A DNA stretch of 5,795 nucleotides, from the NCBI GenBank assembly GCA_013811715.1, contig JACCUS010000401.1, positions 1-5,795 of the forward strand, written 5' to 3'. Positions 5,167 through 5,795 of the stretch are shown here, in pieces. The notes under the pieces were generated by a model. That model was not told the origin of the DNA. It made no database searches and saw only the letters and a list, made by a program, of their open reading frames with translations. The stretch's first letter is position 1; every line of letters begins with the position of its first letter. The stretch comes from Nocardioidaceae bacterium. GTDB lineage: Bacteria; Actinomycetota; Actinomycetes; Propionibacteriales; Nocardioidaceae. A program made the position numbers and the translations under genes.

Positions 5167-5795
5167 TCACGCGTCGTGGTGGATGGGGCCGGAGACCCCG
5201 GCAAGGCGGTCACCCTTGCCGCCCCAGCGAAGGGCGATGATCTCCGCCGCGATGCTCACGGCGGTCTCCTCCGGGGTGCGAGCCCCGAGGTCGAGCCCGA
5301 TGGGGCTGGACAGACGCGTCAGCTCCTCGTCGCTGAGGCCCGCCTCGCGGAGCCGCTCCATCCGGTCGTCGTGGGTGCGCCGGGACCCCATCGCCCCGAC
5401 GTACGCGACGTCGGGGAGCCGCAGTGCCACCTCGAGCAGCGGCACGTCGAACTTGGGGTCATGGGTGAGGACGCAGATGACCGCGCGCCCGTCAACACGT
5501 CCGGCCCCGACCTCGTCGGCCAGGTACTTGTGCGGCCACGACACGACGACCTCATCCGCCTCGGGGAAGCGGGAGGCGGTCGCGAACACCGGTCGAGCGT
5601 CGCACACCGTCACGTGGTAGCCGAGGAACGAGCCGACCCTGGCCACGGCGGCCGCGAAGTCGATGGCACCGAAGACGAGCATCCGTGGCTTCGGGGCGTA
5701 TGACGACACGAACACCGCCATCCCCTCGCCACGACGCTGACCGTCGGGCCCGTAGTGCAGCGTCTCGTTGCGCCCGGCCGCGAGCAGTCCGCGCG
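5167..5795 (-). CDS. xdhC: XdhC/CoxI-family molybdenum cofactor maturation protein, 5' end cut off
   Basis: 208 residues visible; the frame is open to the window edge, so the N-terminal part is missing. An internal ATG at 5721 is not taken as the start, because the codons upstream of it still encode typical family sequence (AAGRNETLHYGPDGQRRGEG). The C-terminal Rossmann-like XdhC domain is complete: MLVFGAIDFAAAVARVG with a nucleotide-binding-type loop (about 38-54 of the fragment), VTVCDARPVF, LTHDPKFDVPLL (109-120), GAMGSRR (133-139) and PIGLDLGARTPEE (164-176). Known role: XdhC binds Mo cofactor, promotes its sulfuration and transfers it to xanthine dehydrogenase-type enzymes; cox-linked homologues are assumed to do the same. 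Here it presumably serves CoxL. It lies 184 bases upstream of coxS on the same strand, a much larger gap than within S-L-M-G, so it may belong to a preceding transcription unit. Confidence 0.9.
   Translation of the reverse strand, partial: RGLLAAGRNETLHYGPDGQRRGEGMAVFVSSYAPKPRMLVFGAIDFAAAVARVGSFLGYHVTVCDARPVFATASRFPEADEVVVSWPHKYLADEVGAGRVDGRAVICVLTHDPKFDVPLLEVALRLPDVAYVGAMGSRRTHDDRMERLREAGLSDEELTRLSSPIGLDLGARTPEETAVSIAAEIIALRWGGKGDRLAGVSGPIHHDA

Overview
The window comes from a GC-rich bacterial chromosome. Codon use (G/C at third positions), protein similarity and gene order all fit an actinomycete (Actinomycetota), but no genus can be assigned from this sequence alone. It is filled by one minus-strand gene cluster for a molybdenum hydroxylase of the xanthine oxidase / aerobic CO dehydrogenase family. 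The tail of an unrelated plus-strand gene sits at the left edge.

Layout in the direction of transcription (right to left): a 5'-truncated xdhC/coxI-type molybdenum-cofactor maturation gene (5795-5167); a 184-base gap with a striking near-perfect inverted repeat just upstream of the next ribosome binding site; coxS, the small subunit with two [2Fe-2S] clusters (4982-4488); coxL, the large molybdopterin subunit (4491-2002); coxM, the FAD subunit (2005-1151); and coxG, a membrane-anchored SRPBCC protein (1109-249). The S/L and L/M junctions are both 4-base ATGA stop/start overlaps with strong Shine-Dalgarno sequences inside the upstream gene. The M/G gap is 41 bases. The four genes therefore look like one co-transcribed unit. 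At the left end a plus-strand gene of unknown function (1-218) converges on coxG across 30 bases.

How the parts should work together: XdhC helps deliver mature (sulfurated, dinucleotide-form) Mo cofactor to CoxL. CoxL oxidises a substrate at Mo. Electrons pass through the two CoxS iron-sulfur clusters to FAD in CoxM. CoxG, by analogy with recent work on mycobacterial CO dehydrogenase, may tether the enzyme to the membrane and hand it quinone as electron acceptor.

The main interpretive point is that CoxL carries the active-site loop AYRGAGR, not the AYxCSFR of genuine (form I) CO dehydrogenases, and the gene order is S-L-M, not M-S-L. This is a form II enzyme, so CO should not be assumed as its substrate. 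I found no mobile elements, CRISPR arrays, tRNA/rRNA genes or a wholly new system. The items worth a second look are the unknown substrate, the inverted repeats upstream of coxS, the CoxG anchor, and the CoxL C-terminal tail.
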